Positions 19,956 through 31,298 of a DNA stretch of 64,000 nt are shown one piece after another. Source of the DNA: Mastigamoeba balamuthi (Eukaryota; Evosea; Mastigamoebida; Mastigamoebidae); the NCBI GenBank assembly GCA_902651635.1, contig CACRSC010000011.1, forward strand, positions 212,926-276,925, given 5' to 3'. Each line of letters opens with the position of its first letter. Positions within the stretch are counted from its first letter, which is position 1. A model generated the notes under the pieces. It was not told where the DNA came from, made no database searches, and saw only the letters and a program-made list of their open reading frames with translations. The position numbers were made by a program, and so were the translations under genes.

Positions 19956-21787
19956 ATGCCGCACACGGAGATCCGCAAGGAAGACCTCGCCAAGTATTTC
20001 CACCTGCCGATCGCGCAGGTGGCCGGGGAGCTGGGCGTGTGCGCGACCATGCTCAAGAAGCTGTGCCGAAAACACGGCATAGCGCGCTGGCCCCACCGCA
20101 AGGCACGCGCGCGACGCCCCCTCGCCCGCTCCTCCTCCCCGCCGAGCAGTTATTTTTGGCGCGCGGGGTGTGTGCCCCACAGTATTTTTTTACCAAGTGC
20201 CCCTCCGTAGTCAAAGCGGCATACGACCGCGGTGACTTTTGGCGTACACACAGACACCCACCCCACACCACATTTTTAATTCTCCCCTTTTTTTTCCTCC
20301 GCGAATTGTATCTCGAAATTAACCGCGCCGGAAAAAGGTGCACCCTGCGCGGCGCAGCGCCAAAAGCAAACAGACCCGCGCAGCGAGGCTGACCGGATAT
20401 TTTTCCTGATCAGATCCAGAGTCTGAACAACCTGATCCATGAGCTCGAGACGAGCATCGCCAAGCCCGACCTGCCCGAGGAGATGCGCCAGATCCGCCTC
20501 GAGGAGCTCAGCGTCGTCCAGGCCAAGAAGAAGCTGATCATGGAGGACCCCAACGCCGACGTCAACATCGCCCACCGCGGCCTCCTCGGCTCCCTCAGCG
20601 CCGGCGCCGCGGCCGCGGCCGCCGCCCAGGCCGCCGTCGCCGTAGCAGCGGCCGCGGCGGCAGCAGCGCAGGCGCAGGCGCAGGTCCAGGCGCAGGCCCC
20701 GACCGAGGCGACGCTCGCGGAGCACAACGCGGCGGTGCAGGCGGTCGCCCAGGCGCAGGCCGCAGCGCAGGCGGCGGCTGCGGCGGCCGCTGCTGCTGCG
20801 GCTGTGCAGGCGATGCCCGAGAAGAAGTCGGAGAGGCGCAGCAGGCCGCGCAAGCAGGGCAGCAGGTCGCAGCAGCAGCAGCAGCAGCAGTTGCAGCAGG
20901 CGGACGCGGCGGCGGCGGCGCTGGCAGCGGCGGCGGCGGAGGAGCAGGCGCCGGAGCTGGCGGGGATGGCGGAGGCGGGGCAGGTGGCGCAGGAGGCGAC
21001 CGAGATGCAGGAGCTGCAGGAGGCGGCGGGGGTGCAGGACGTGCAGGGCATCGAGCAGCAGGGGCAGGCGGGGCAGGACCCGCAGGAGCCGCTGCCCGGG
21101 GGCACGGTCGACTTCCACTCGTTCGCCAACAAGAACGTCTCGCCCGTGTCCAAGCCGCTGACGGAGCTGCTCGAGACGGACCAGAAGCTGCAGCGGTTCC
21201 GCGCGCAGTCGCAGCCCATGCGGCTCGTCTTTGCGCAGTTTTGGAGCGGGCAGGACGGCAGCCCGTCGCAGCAGCCGCCCGAGGGGGCCGAGGGTGCCGA
21301 GGGAGTCCCGCAGGACGGCGCCCCCGCCGAGGGCGAGCAGCAGGCCGTGCAGGGCGAGATGGTCGACCCCGGAGTGCCCGGGGCGTTCGAGGGCCTCGAG
21401 CAGGCCGCGGCCGCCGAGTACGAGGGGCACCAGGTGCAGGAGCAGGACCCCGAGCAGGACGAGCAAGACCAAGAGGACCAGGACCAGGACCAAGAGATGC
21501 CGGGCCACGACGGCGTCAGCGAGGACGTCGACGTGTCGGACCAGAACGAGGGCGACATGGGCGTGCCGGAGCAGGACGGCGACGTCGAGGGCCAGGACGA
21601 CGGCCAGGACCAGGGCGAGGGCGAGGACGTAGACGGCGAGGACGACGGCAACGGCGAGGGCGAGGACGACGACGAGAACAACGGTGTCGTCGGCGGCGTG
21701 GACGTGGACGTTGACCAGCACATGGGCCACATGGACCAGTCAGACATGCTCGTGGGCGACGACGGCTCGTTCCACCACCACCACTGA
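19956..21787 (+). CDS. RWP-RK domain transcription factor
   Basis: Exon 1 (19956-20102) and exon 2 (20414-21787) give 506 residues. Residues about 5-60 form the RWP-RK motif: LAKYFHLPIAQVAGELGVC, LKKLCRKHGIARWPHRK, then across the intron IQSLNNLIHELE. The intron starts GC (AAG|GCACGC) and ends GATCAG, so it is a GC-AG intron. The C-terminal 400 residues are low complexity: Ala runs, (AQ)n, a Gln run, then a long acidic Asp/Gln/Glu tail ending in four His. RWP-RK proteins bind DNA; in plants the family includes NIN-like nitrate regulators, and it is also known in slime moulds and other protists. The tail may be an activation region (inference). Confidence 0.88.
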
Positions 21788-22346
21788 CGCTACTACGCGC
21801 GATCGAGCTCTGGCGGGGCGCGTGCCTGGTGTGCCCCGCTCAATGCTGGTGACAGCCCTCCCACGGCGGAGGCGGGGCGGGCGGAGCACGCGTTCGCTAC
21901 TGCCGAATCTCAGTAAAGAGTCCGCAGGAAAACAGCAAAAATACTTTTTTATTAAACCGTTCAACCAAGAACCCTTCTGCTTATTGCACAGTGTCTTTGT
22001 CCCTGTTCATTTCCGCGCACTGCGGAACCGCGTGGGGTGGGTAGTCAGCCGACATCGGTGGATTCAGGTCCCCATCACGGCTATTTCTGCGTGTGAACTT
22101 TTGCTTTTCGGGGTGTCCATTGTGCTATTCCCTGCTGTGCGAGGTGCTTGGTCTGTGAGATCGGTATGGTTCGACAGGCCGATTGGCAAAATACTGGAGT
22201 GCATCGTGCATTATCTAATTATAGGTGCGGCTTTTGCATCTAATGCACAGATGTCGTCAAATTCACTTGATAAATATCTTTGGCTGTTCTTCCAAATAAA
22301 GTTCAGTCGCCTGTTTTCTTTGAAGCAGAGAAGCTCATTGCACAGA
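21788..22346. other. Intergenic
   Basis: About 0.56 kb, less GC-rich. An AAATATCTTT patch at about 22273 lies upstream of the hydrolase gene. No coding pattern. Confidence 0.4.
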
Positions 22347-22943
22347 ATGCGCTTTGTACTGGCACCCGGCATCGGTCAGGACGACTCGACCTCGTCGCAC
22401 TGGTACCCGTGGCTCGCGCACGAGGTCTCGTCGCGCGGCTACGAGTTCGTCCTGCGCAATTTCCCCGACCCCTACGGTGCACATGAATGCGAGTGGATCC
22501 CCTTCCTCCTGCGCGATCTCGGTGCGGGTGCCGATACGGTTGTCATCGGGCACTCTTCCGGCGCCATTGCGGCGATGCGGCTCGCCGAGAACACGCGCCT
22601 GGCGGGCATAGTGCTCGTCTCTGCCTACACGACAGACCTGGGCGACCCGCGCGAGACCGAGAGCGGCTACTTCTGCCGGCCGTGGGACTGGGACTCGATT
22701 CGCAGAAACTGTGGGTTCATCCTGCAGTTCCACTCTGTCGACGATCCCTACGTCCCCGTCGACGCAGCCCGCGTGGTCAAGGACGAGCTCGCCGGGTCGA
22801 TAGAGTACACGGAGCTGGGCTGCGGGGGTCACTTCCTTGAAGGCGTGTTCCCCCAGCTGCTCGACGCGGTCATGCACAAGGCCTCGGTCGCCCTCGTGGA
22901 CGGCCCCGAGCAGGACCCCGAGATGTGCGCCAGTTCCCCGTAG
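22347..22943 (+). CDS. RBBP9/YdeN-like alpha/beta serine hydrolase
   Basis: Intronless, 198 residues, the usual size of this single-domain family. The nucleophile elbow is VVIGHSSGAIAAMRL, the acid is in QFHSVDDPYVPVDAARVV and the histidine in ELGCGGHFLEG, so the triad appears complete. The family includes human RBBP9 and bacterial YdeN-like hydrolases. The substrate cannot be read from sequence. The start at 22347 follows an AT-rich upstream region and gives the conserved N-terminal strand MRFVLAPGIG. Confidence 0.85.
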   Translation: MRFVLAPGIGQDDSTSSHWYPWLAHEVSSRGYEFVLRNFPDPYGAHECEWIPFLLRDLGAGADTVVIGHSSGAIAAMRLAENTRLAGIVLVSAYTTDLGDPRETESGYFCRPWDWDSIRRNCGFILQFHSVDDPYVPVDAARVVKDELAGSIEYTELGCGGHFLEGVFPQLLDAVMHKASVALVDGPEQDPEMCASSP

Positions 22944-23266
22944 AGAGAGGGCTGCGTCACTAGTAAGAGCGCTCTATGTCACATCACCACCGCCTACATC
23001 ACACCAACAACCCCCCGCTTCCAAATTCGAAACCGACAGCATTCAACAACGATTCTGCCAAGCCAACGCAACCAGCCGACCTACCCGTCGGCTCGGACCG
23101 CGTTCTTCGGGCATTCACTAGCCCAGACAATGCGTGGCGTCATCCGATGAAACGGCCGTTACTGACGTGCGGGGATATTTTCCTGCAATTGACACTGATT
23201 TTCACGTCCGTATCTCTTCGATTTGCCACATAAAAACCCAAAACCAAAAAAGCCCACCCGTCTTCG
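22944..23266. other. Intergenic, promoter of the BRCT fusion gene
   Basis: GATATTTTCC at 23174-23183 lies about 90 bp before the start codon and matches a patch upstream of several genes here. Confidence 0.45.
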
Positions 23267-26200
23267 ATGGTGCTGTTCCAAGGGCTGTCGTTCTACCTCT
23301 CGTCGTCGCTGAGCACAGGCCTCACCCTCAGCCGCCTCCTGCGCTCCCACGGGGCCACCGTCTCCTACACGATCCCCAAGGTCCTCGCCCGCGCCCCCTC
23401 TGCGTGCTGGCCTCGTGCCCTGCCCATTTATTGGCCCAGCCGGTGCGAATCCAATTTACGAACGGCACAACGAACAGGGCGGGTTCTACGTGACCACAGA
23501 CCGCGAGTACGACCAGGAGGCGCGCTCGCCAGACGGGGGCCGCGTCGCGGCCGCGGCCAAGTACGGCGCGCGCGTCGTGCGCGAGTCCTTTGTCCGCGCG
23601 TGCATCAGCGCCGGCGCCGTCGTCGACGCCGAGCCCCACCTGTTCGCCGCCCCCAGCGCCTCCGCCGCTGCCGCGCCCGCGCAGGCGCAGACCCAGCCCG
23701 CCCCCTCGACCCCCGAGCCCTCTGCCGGCGCCTGCGCGGACCCCGTCGACGCGCTCGTCTGCGAGCTGCTGGCGTCGGCGCGCGACGAGGCCTCGCGGGG
23801 CGACTCGGCGGCCGCGGCAGCGGTGTCGGCGCTGGGCGGAGGCGCCACGCCGCGCGGGCAGTACAGGGCGCTGGGGTGCCACGTCAGGCCGCTGCCGCGC
23901 GAGGCCGCGGCGTCGGCGGCTGCGTACGAGGGCGTGCGCGTCGAGCGGGTGTTCGCAGTGAAACGGGACGGCGAGAAGCTGCCGCACGCGCCGCGGGGCG
24001 AGAGGCGCGCGCTGTTCCGGGGCCTGTCGGGCGCAGGGGAGGCCCTCCAGGCCCTGCGCGCGGGGGTGTGCTCCGAGAGCGGGCCTCTGGGGCGCGCGGT
24101 GTACCTGCACGAGAGGTGCGCGGATGCGGCCAGGGGGTCGCGGTACGTCCTGCGGTGCAGGGCGGCCCTCGGCAGCGTACAGGCCGCGGCGCCCGGGACG
24201 CTCGACAGGGCGCCCGAGGGGTTCAGCAGCGCGAGGGTGGTCCCTGACGGCGCCTTCGCCGTGTACGACTCCTCGAGGGTGGCCGTCGAGCACCTGTTCG
24301 TCCTGGCGCCGCAGCCAACGGGGCAGACGACGGAGCAGCAGGAGGACACCAGCGCCGGCACGCCCGAGCCGCCCGCGACACGCAGGGGGCTGCTCGTCGG
24401 CCAGAGGGACGGCAAAGCAAAGGAGAAGGAGAGCGGGGCCGGAGCGTTCGAGACGATCCGTGCCGAGGAGCAGCGCCTCAGAGCGATCTTCGCCAAGGCG
24501 ACGGGCTTGTCCCGCGAGATCTCTGACGTGCACGTCGGGTGCGTGGACGTCCATGCGCTGGGGGACGACGCTGTCACGGTGCGTGGCACCGCCGAGAACG
24601 GAGCTCCGAGGCTGCTGCGGTTCGCTGTCGAGGGCACACCGAAGGTCGGCGAGCGCTGCGCCGTGCCGAAGGACACCTTCAGGAGCTCGTTCGACGCCTT
24701 CACGTGCGGCATGCTCAACGGGCTCGACTGGTCGAACGTGATTGTCGCCGGCGGTGCCGTGCTGGCCGCGCTGATGCCCAACGCCGAGAGTCTCTTTGCG
24801 CAGTCCGACGTCGACATGTTTGTCTACGGACTCAGCGAGGACCGGGCCACCGAGAAGCTGCGCCACGTGTACGACGTCGTGTGCCGCAACACGGGAACGC
24901 AGGCCGACTGCGTTCGCACGGCCAATGCGATCACGATCCTGAACACGTACCCCAATCGCCACGTGCAGATTGTTCTCAGGTGGGAACCCTTTTCCCTCTC
25001 AAAGGCCGCTGACTTCGTGCTGACAACTCGTTAGGATCTACAAGAGCCCGGCTGAGGTCATGCTCGGCTTTGATATAGACTGCTGCTCGGTGTGCTACGA
25101 CGGCGCCACCGTGTGGGCCTCGCGCAGGGCAATGCTGGCGCTGATAACGCAGACGAACACCGTAGACATGACCCGGAGATCGCTGACGTACGAGATCCGC
25201 TTGTACAAGTACGCCAAGCGAGGATTCTCGGTTGCTGTGCCTGGCTTCGATGAGACGAGGGTCGATCCGGAGCTCTACAACCGCGACCCACGCACAGCCA
25301 CTGGCCTTGCGAAGCTGCTAATGCTTGAACACCTCGGGCGCCCGTACATCGCGGCGAGCAGCTCGCCGGAGTCGCAGGGATCCCTGCGACAGCTGTTCAG
25401 GGAAGATCGGGCGCAGTGGGACGCGATGCAGGCCCTGCACACGTCGGAGCAGTCGGACTACTCCGACGTCATCATTCCGTGGGGGCCCCACTGGGACCCC
25501 GCCAAGATCTCCAAGCTGCTCGTATACCAGTGCGCAGCTATGTGGGTTGACTCCACGCCTGACTTTCCCTAGGGACAAGGCGCAGTTCTTTGCACAGAGG
25601 AGCAAGGGAGAGACACTGAAGCACAAGCACGTGTTCGTGTGCGGTATCGATGCCGCGCTCGAGGGCCGCGCGGGGTGGTGCCGCTGGTGCAAAGAGCGCT
25701 GGGAGGACGCCAACGAGTCGGCTTCCGGCAGCGTGAGCGGGCCGCTGACGTGGCTGACACGCAACCCCGGGACGCAGCTGCTCACCGGCAGCTTTCATCC
25801 CGTCACCGACGACCAGTGGGATGCCGCTGCCTACGTCAAGGAAGCGGGGGCCAGCAGCGCCAGGCAGAGCCAGCACGCGCTGCTCAACGCATGCATCAGC
25901 GGGGACTCGACTGCCCTCCGCGAGACTCTTGCGAGCAACCAGGGCTGTCGCCATGTGGTGAGCAGCCTCGGCGTGGGGCCTGCTGCCCTCGCTGCGCTGT
26001 CGCCAAATCCATCGTGTGTCTCCCAGCTGCCCAAGTCCATCACAGAGACCGAAGCCGAGATACTCGAGTTCCTCCACTGCGACAGCAGCCCGTCTAGCGC
26101 GGTCGCCCCCGCGGTGCTGAGCCTTCGCGACTGCTCGGGAACGCTGCCGGCCATCCTGACGGCCTCGTCCGGAGGCGATGTCGGCGCACTGCGCGAGGCA

Positions 26201-27756
26201 ATCGAGAGCGGGTCGTTCACGGGGGCCGAGCGAGACTGCCACGGCGTCACGGCCCTGCACGCTGCTGTCGCGAGCGGGAGCGCCGAGTGCGTCCGACTGC
26301 TGCTCCGGAGCTACTCCGACGTGCTGTCCTCTGCACCGTTGCGCGATTGCCATGGCCAGACGCCCCTGCACTACGCCGCACGCCTGGGCAGGGCTGACTG
26401 CGCCAAAGAGATACTCACGTCGCTGCCGGACTGGGCAAGCGAGGGCGACTGGAAGGGCCGCACGCCTCTGTACTACTGCGTCGCTCAGCTGTCGCTCGCC
26501 GCCCGCAACCGCGACGCCGGGATGAGGGACTCCGTGGCTGCCGTCCGCAAGCTTCTGGTGGACTCATCGTCGTCGCATGCATTGTGCTTGTGCCAAGCAC
26601 CCCTGCCTCCGATGCCGCCGTCTCTGGTGCAGGACAAGCCGAGGCCCAGGGTGCAGGAGGTTCCGTGGTGCCTCAACTTCGTGAAGAACCAGAAGGCGGC
26701 GCCTACTGCCGCGGTGGCCTCTGACTTGGAGGACGGTGTTCGGGCCACGATTTCCAAGAGGCCAGTATCGAAGGCGAAGCGTGCACAGCGTAAGCCCGTA
26801 GGCGACGAGAATGATTCCGAGGAGCAGGAGCCATCAGCCAAGACGCTCCCGAGGAAGAAATCCGCCAGAAACGTTCCCGATAAATCCGAGTCCGAGAGCC
26901 ATGAGGAGGAAGAGGAGGAGGAAGAAGAAGAGGAGGAGGAGGAGGATGATGATGATGATGATGATGAGGATGAGGAGGAGGAGGAGGAGGAAAGCGAGCA
27001 AGAGGAGGAGGAGGACGACGAGAACAGCGAGGAGGAAAGCGCAGCAAAGACCACGAAGAAGCCCGCACGCGCAGTCTTCAAGGTCCCGAAGGCGAAGCCA
27101 GCCACGATACGATTCGCCGGCTCGCCCAGCGCCAAGGCGCCGCCCGCACAGCCCGCAGCAGCACCAGCGACTACTCTCCCCGACGTGTCCTTCTTCGGCC
27201 AGCAGGCTCCGTCGACTGCGCAGACTGGTGCTCCCCTCTTCGGGCAGGCTCCTGCTGCTCCGGCCTCGGCCCCTCCTGGCGCGTTCGTGTTCGGACAACC
27301 CCCAACTGCTCCGACCTCGGCTCCTCCTGGCATGTTCGTGTTCGGACAGACGGCCCCTGCCCACGCTGGTGCGCCGTTCGGGGCGGCGATGTTCGGCCAG
27401 CAGGCAGCAACTGCGACGTTCGGTGCCGCCGCCTTTGCATTCGGGCAGACGGCGCCCGCAGCCGTCGACCTCAAGGGGCTGGAGGACCCGCTCGCGAAGC
27501 TGCTGTGCCTCGTTGCAGCGCTGTTCAGAGGTGCGTCGGGTGGCGGGGTGTGCGGACGGCGGGTTCTGACAGTGCGCGTTCGCGTGGTGCAGGCGGGATG
27601 ATCACTGCGGAGCAGAGAGGGAGGATTAAGGACACGGTCGTCGAGATGCAGGCCGACGGGCCCAAGGTGGCCCAGATGCTGCAGGCGGTGAATGCGTACG
27701 AGATCGACAAGGACCTGAAGGAGCTGGCGGACACGCTGGCCCGTTGTGCTGCCTGA
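23267..27756 (+). CDS. BRCT / PARP-like / nucleotidyltransferase-like / ankyrin / FG-repeat fusion
   Basis: Five exons (23267-23380, 23478-24979, 25035-25541, 25573-27530, 27593-27756) add to 1,414 residues in frame. A BRCT domain spans exons 1-2 (VLFQGLSFYLSSSL; GFYVTTDREY; GARVVRESFVRACISAGAVV). Residues about 245-390 match a PARP-type ADP-ribosyltransferase fold (ALFRGLS, GRAVYLHERC, YVLRCRAALGSV, FAVYDSSRVAVEHLF); the His of HG[TS] is Arg and the Glu before VYD is Ala, so PARP activity is unlikely. Then VIVAGGAVLAAL...SDVDMFVYGL, a nucleotidyltransferase-like GG/DxD pattern. Ankyrin repeats follow (DCHGVTALHAAVASG, DCHGQTPLHYAARLG), then a long Glu/Asp run, FG repeats (FVFGQPP, AFAFGQT) and a conserved-looking last exon. 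A nuclear or nuclear-pore site is inferred. The intron at 25542-25572 is only 31 nt. Confidence 0.85.
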
Positions 27757-27894
27757 CAGGCGCCTGACAGCCAAAACAAAAAAATCCACTCCAAAAAGAT
27801 CCCATGCAAATATCTTCGCATCCAGATGACATCACCTCCGAAAAGATATCTCTGCACCCCTGCCGCTTTTGCCCTATCAGCCCCCCCGCCGACG

Positions 27895-29976
27895 ATGAAG
27901 GAGACCGCGACGACGGCGCACAAGAAGACGCCCGTGCGCAAGCACAGCCAGGACTACCACCTGCTGAGCCGCGCGCGGCACCGTGCGGACGCGATCCGCG
28001 CAGCGCGGGAGAAGGAGCAGTCCAAGCGGCTGGCGCCCGCCGCCAAGCGCTCGGACCGCGTCCAGGACGCCGACGCGGCGCTGGCGCAGCTGGCCGAGGA
28101 CCCCGCGATGGCCGCCGCGATCGCGCGGCAGCAGCGGGCGCGGGTGCGGCGCGAGCGGATGGGGGCGGGGCCCAAGGTGGACCGCAGGGTGGAGGCGAGG
28201 CGCAGGGCGGGCAGCAGGCGCCTCGGCGACGACGAGCTCGAGCGCGCCGACCGCGAGGCCGCCGTCTCCAAGGCGGCCCTCGAGGTGTTCGAGACGCACC
28301 AGACCGGAGACCTCGAACTCGACGACGGTGCGCGCGGACCCGTGTGTAAAGCGATGCCGTGTGTGCGGGACCTGAGCTGCCAGTTGATCAGCGATGAAGA
28401 TGCACGCAATCAACTGGCCGGGGGGCAGAAGCCTGCGAGGGGCGTGCGCGGGTGGTGCACATAATAGGGGGGAGGGGGACGGGGACCGCGAGAAAGCGGG
28501 ACGACTGTGGAGAGCTGGACCTCAGGACTGCCCCTGGCTGGCGTCGGAGTTCCAATTGAAATATAAATGAATCCGAATTCCCAGAATTGGGGAGGGGAGA
28601 GAGAGGAATGAGCCCCTGCGAGGCCGATTGCGCTGACCACCGGTGCAGGGGACCTGAGGCAGACGTACGAGGTGGGCCAGCGGGAGATCGCCGAGGCGGT
28701 GGACCTGCAGAGCGCGCGCAAGGCGTTCAGCCTGGAGCTGCCCGACTTTGGCCCCTACGCGCTCGACTACACGCGCAGCGGGCGCCACCTGGCGCTGGGC
28801 GGCCGCTCGGGCCACATCGCGCTGCTGGACTGGACGCGCAAGAAGCTCGTCTGCGAGTTCCACGCGCGCGAGCTGGTCAAGGACGTCTGCTGGCTGCACA
28901 ACGAGTCGCTGGTGGCGACGGCGCAGCTGCGGTACCTGCACGTCTACAACGCGGCGGGCGTCGAGGTCCACTGCCTGCGCGACGTGGCCAAGCCCTACGC
29001 GCTCGAGTTCCTGCCGTACCACTTCCTGCTCGTCGCGGCCTGCGAGACGGGCAAGACGGCGTGGGTCGACGCGTCGACGGGCGCCACGGCGGCCGCGCAC
29101 AACGTGGCGCACGGGCTGGGCACGACGCACTGCCTGCGCCAGAACCCCTGGAACGCCGTCGTCGCCCACGGCCACGCCCGCGGCGTCGTCTCGCTCTGGT
29201 CGCCCGCGAGCGCGGTGCCGCTGGCCAAGGTGCTCTGCCACCGCGGGCCCGTCACGGCGCTGGCCTTTGACGCCTCGGGCGACCACATGGTCACCGCGGG
29301 CGCCGACGAGTTCGTGCGCGTGTGGGACGCGCGGACGATGAGGCCGCTGCACGAGTACCGCGCGCCGAGGGCCCCGACGTCGATGAGCATCAGCCAGCGC
29401 GGGATGCTGGCCGTGGCCGCGGGGCCGCGCGTGCAGGTGTGGCGCGACGCGCTGGCCGAGAAGGTCGCGGCGCCGTACATTGCGCACGTCGTCGAGGGCT
29501 CGTCGGTCCGCGAGGTCCAGTTCGCGCCGTTCGAGGACTTCCTGGGCGTCGGCCACACGCAGGGGTTCGTCAGCGTCGTCGTGCCGGGCGCCGGCGAGGC
29601 CAACTACGACGCGCTCGAGGCCAACCCGTACCGCAACGCCAAGCAGCGGAGAGAGTCCGAGGTCCACTCGCTGCTCGACAAGATCCCCGCGGACATGATC
29701 ACGCTCAACGGCTCGTCGGTCGGCTCGATCGAGAGGGACGCCGCAGAGGTCGCCAAGATCGCCAACAAGGAGAAGCAGGAGATGACGGCGCAGGGCCTCA
29801 AGCCGCTCAAGAAGAAGAAGGCCAGGGCCAAGCGGACCATCGCCCCGGTCATCGTCACCGAGCGCCAGCTGGCCGAGAAGGAGAGGCGCGAGGCCGCCAA
29901 GACAGGGCCCGAGGAGTCGCGCGACCGCAAAATTGGCTCTGCGTTCGACCTCTTCACCAAGCGCGTTCGCCTCTGA
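27895..29976 (+). CDS. WDR46: WDR46/UTP7 (BING4) ribosome-biogenesis WD40 protein
   Basis: Exons 27895-28327 and 28649-29976 (320-nt intron, phase 1) give 586 residues. A basic N-terminal helix (DYHLLSRARHRADAIRAA) is followed by a WD40 propeller (FGPYALDYTRSGRHLALGGR; CWLHNESLVATAQLRYLHVY; HPN-type region HCLRQNPWNAVVAHGHARG) and the BING4 C-terminal block (EVQFAPFEDFLGVGHTQGF, ANPYRNAKQRRESEVHSLL, DKIPADMITL), then a Lys-rich tail. Family knowledge: this protein is part of the small-subunit processome and works in 18S pre-rRNA processing in the nucleolus. AAATATCTTCG (27808-27818) and AAAAGATATC (27841-27850) precede the start. Confidence 0.95.
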
Positions 29977-30154
29977 TGCCACAACCAACTGCCGCCGTCT
30001 TTTATACGTTGCCACCCAAGTCGCTGCCTGTCGTGTTGCTGGGACCCGGGCGGGTGAACTCTGTTGGAACAGAGCCTCTGCTTAGGCCCCTTTTTTTGAG
30101 ACGGAGGGGGGAAGAGAGACCGCTCTTGATGCTTGGCGGACTGGCCCACGCGCA

Positions 30155-31141
30155 TCAGTTGTGGCCAGCGCACACCCAGCGCGAGTGCTCGTCGAGCGGC
30201 TGCAGCTCGTCGGACGACAACCAGGAGCACTGGCACGCGCGGGCACACGAGCCTGCACGAGCATTTCGCGAGGGGGACGGATGGATAGCTCAGGCGACTG
30301 TGACAGCATAGGGCGCTGTGGGGGGTTTGCGAAGCTGGTACCCACCCGGCTTCTTCTCGAGGTTGACCTGCAGCTTGGCCGTGTCCGGGAACGAGATGCG
30401 GAAGAAGAGGTAGTTGACGACGGGCTTCCACTGGCAGTCGCTGAACGTCAGCACGTTCATGTCGCACTTGGTGCATCTCATGTTGTCGCACGACCTGCGC
30501 ACCGCGCGCACAGAGCTGTCAGCGCCGAGCTGCCGCCCCCGCCACTCACTTGAGGTCCTTGCCCGCGCTGAGCCCCGCGGGGTCCTGCGTGCCGCCGGCG
30601 CAGAGGGGCTTGCACTTGGCCCTGGCGCCTCGGGTGCTGGGCCCCTGCCCGCTCGACACTGCGAACTCCCTCGTCGTCGTCCCCGTCGCCCCCGCGCACC
30701 GCTGCGTCGACGACGGCGCGCCGCTGCCCTTGGCGGGCGGCCTCGTGGGCGAGGCGTCGACGTCGCCGCAGATCGAGAGCAGGTGGTCGAGCTGGTCCGA
30801 CAGCGCTGGCTTCGACGACGACGGCTGCTGCTTGTGGTTGCGGCCCTCTGCTGTCTTGGGAGGCGTCCCGGGGGCGGTGTTCAGCAGGGGCTCTTCCGCG
30901 CTGGGCTGCTGCGGCTGCGGCTGCTGCTGCTGCCTCGGCGTGGCCAGACGTGCCTGCGAGGTCTGCGAAGGGCGCTGGGCTGCGGGTCCCTTGCTGCTGC
31001 GGTGGGCCCGCACGACGGGGGGCGCACAGGGGGGCCCGGGAGTCAGCAGCACACGCGGCGCACACACGGGGGACGGCACACGCACTTCTTCGGCTTGCTG
31101 TCAAGCCAGTCGTCCATCAATGCGGATAGCTCGTCCGCCAT
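30155..31141 (-). CDS. CFAP418: CFAP418 (C8orf37) cilium-associated protein
   Basis: The start MADELSALMDDWLDSKPKK (31141) is followed by a long Gln/Pro/Ser exon ending AKCKPLCAGG...LSAGKDLK. Then comes the conserved core SCDNMRCTKCDMNVLTFSD, NYLFFRISFPDTAKLQVNL and, after a further intron, ACQCSWLSSDEL...HSRWVCAGHN and stop at 30155. The core and C-terminus match the RMP domain of vertebrate C8orf37/CFAP418, including both CxxC pairs and the closing CQCSW/RWVC. The family is tied to cilia and photoreceptors, so this protein points to a flagellated life stage. It is head-to-head with the HAD gene 157 bp away. Exon edges in the Gln-rich part are approximate. Confidence 0.85.
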
Positions 31142-31298
31142 TCTCACAAGCAGCGCTGCTGTGCGAGCGGTCGCCAACACGATTACACCCAAAAATAGAA
31201 AGGAAGATCTTTATTTCGTATCTGCAAGCTTGGGTATCTGGGAATAATCCCGTGGCGGGTATCTGCCTGATACTCCGGCTGGTTGCTGTGTTGAGCGA
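31142..31298. promoter_or_regulatory. Bidirectional promoter region, CFAP418/HAD
   Basis: 157 bp between two divergent start codons. GTATCTG occurs three times (about 31217, 31234 and 31259), along with GGGAATAATCCC. Confidence 0.45.

Noticed and set aside
20276-21747. Long minus-strand Leu/Val/Ser-rich ORFs
   Set aside because: Shadows of the Ala/Gln/Asp repeats of the RWP-RK gene.
23328-24962. 544-residue minus-strand ORF
   Set aside because: Antisense of the BRCT/PARP-like exon. GC-rich third positions keep many frames open here.
26485-27789. Minus-strand ORF with a long Ser run
   Set aside because: Shadow of the Glu/Asp run; no domain.
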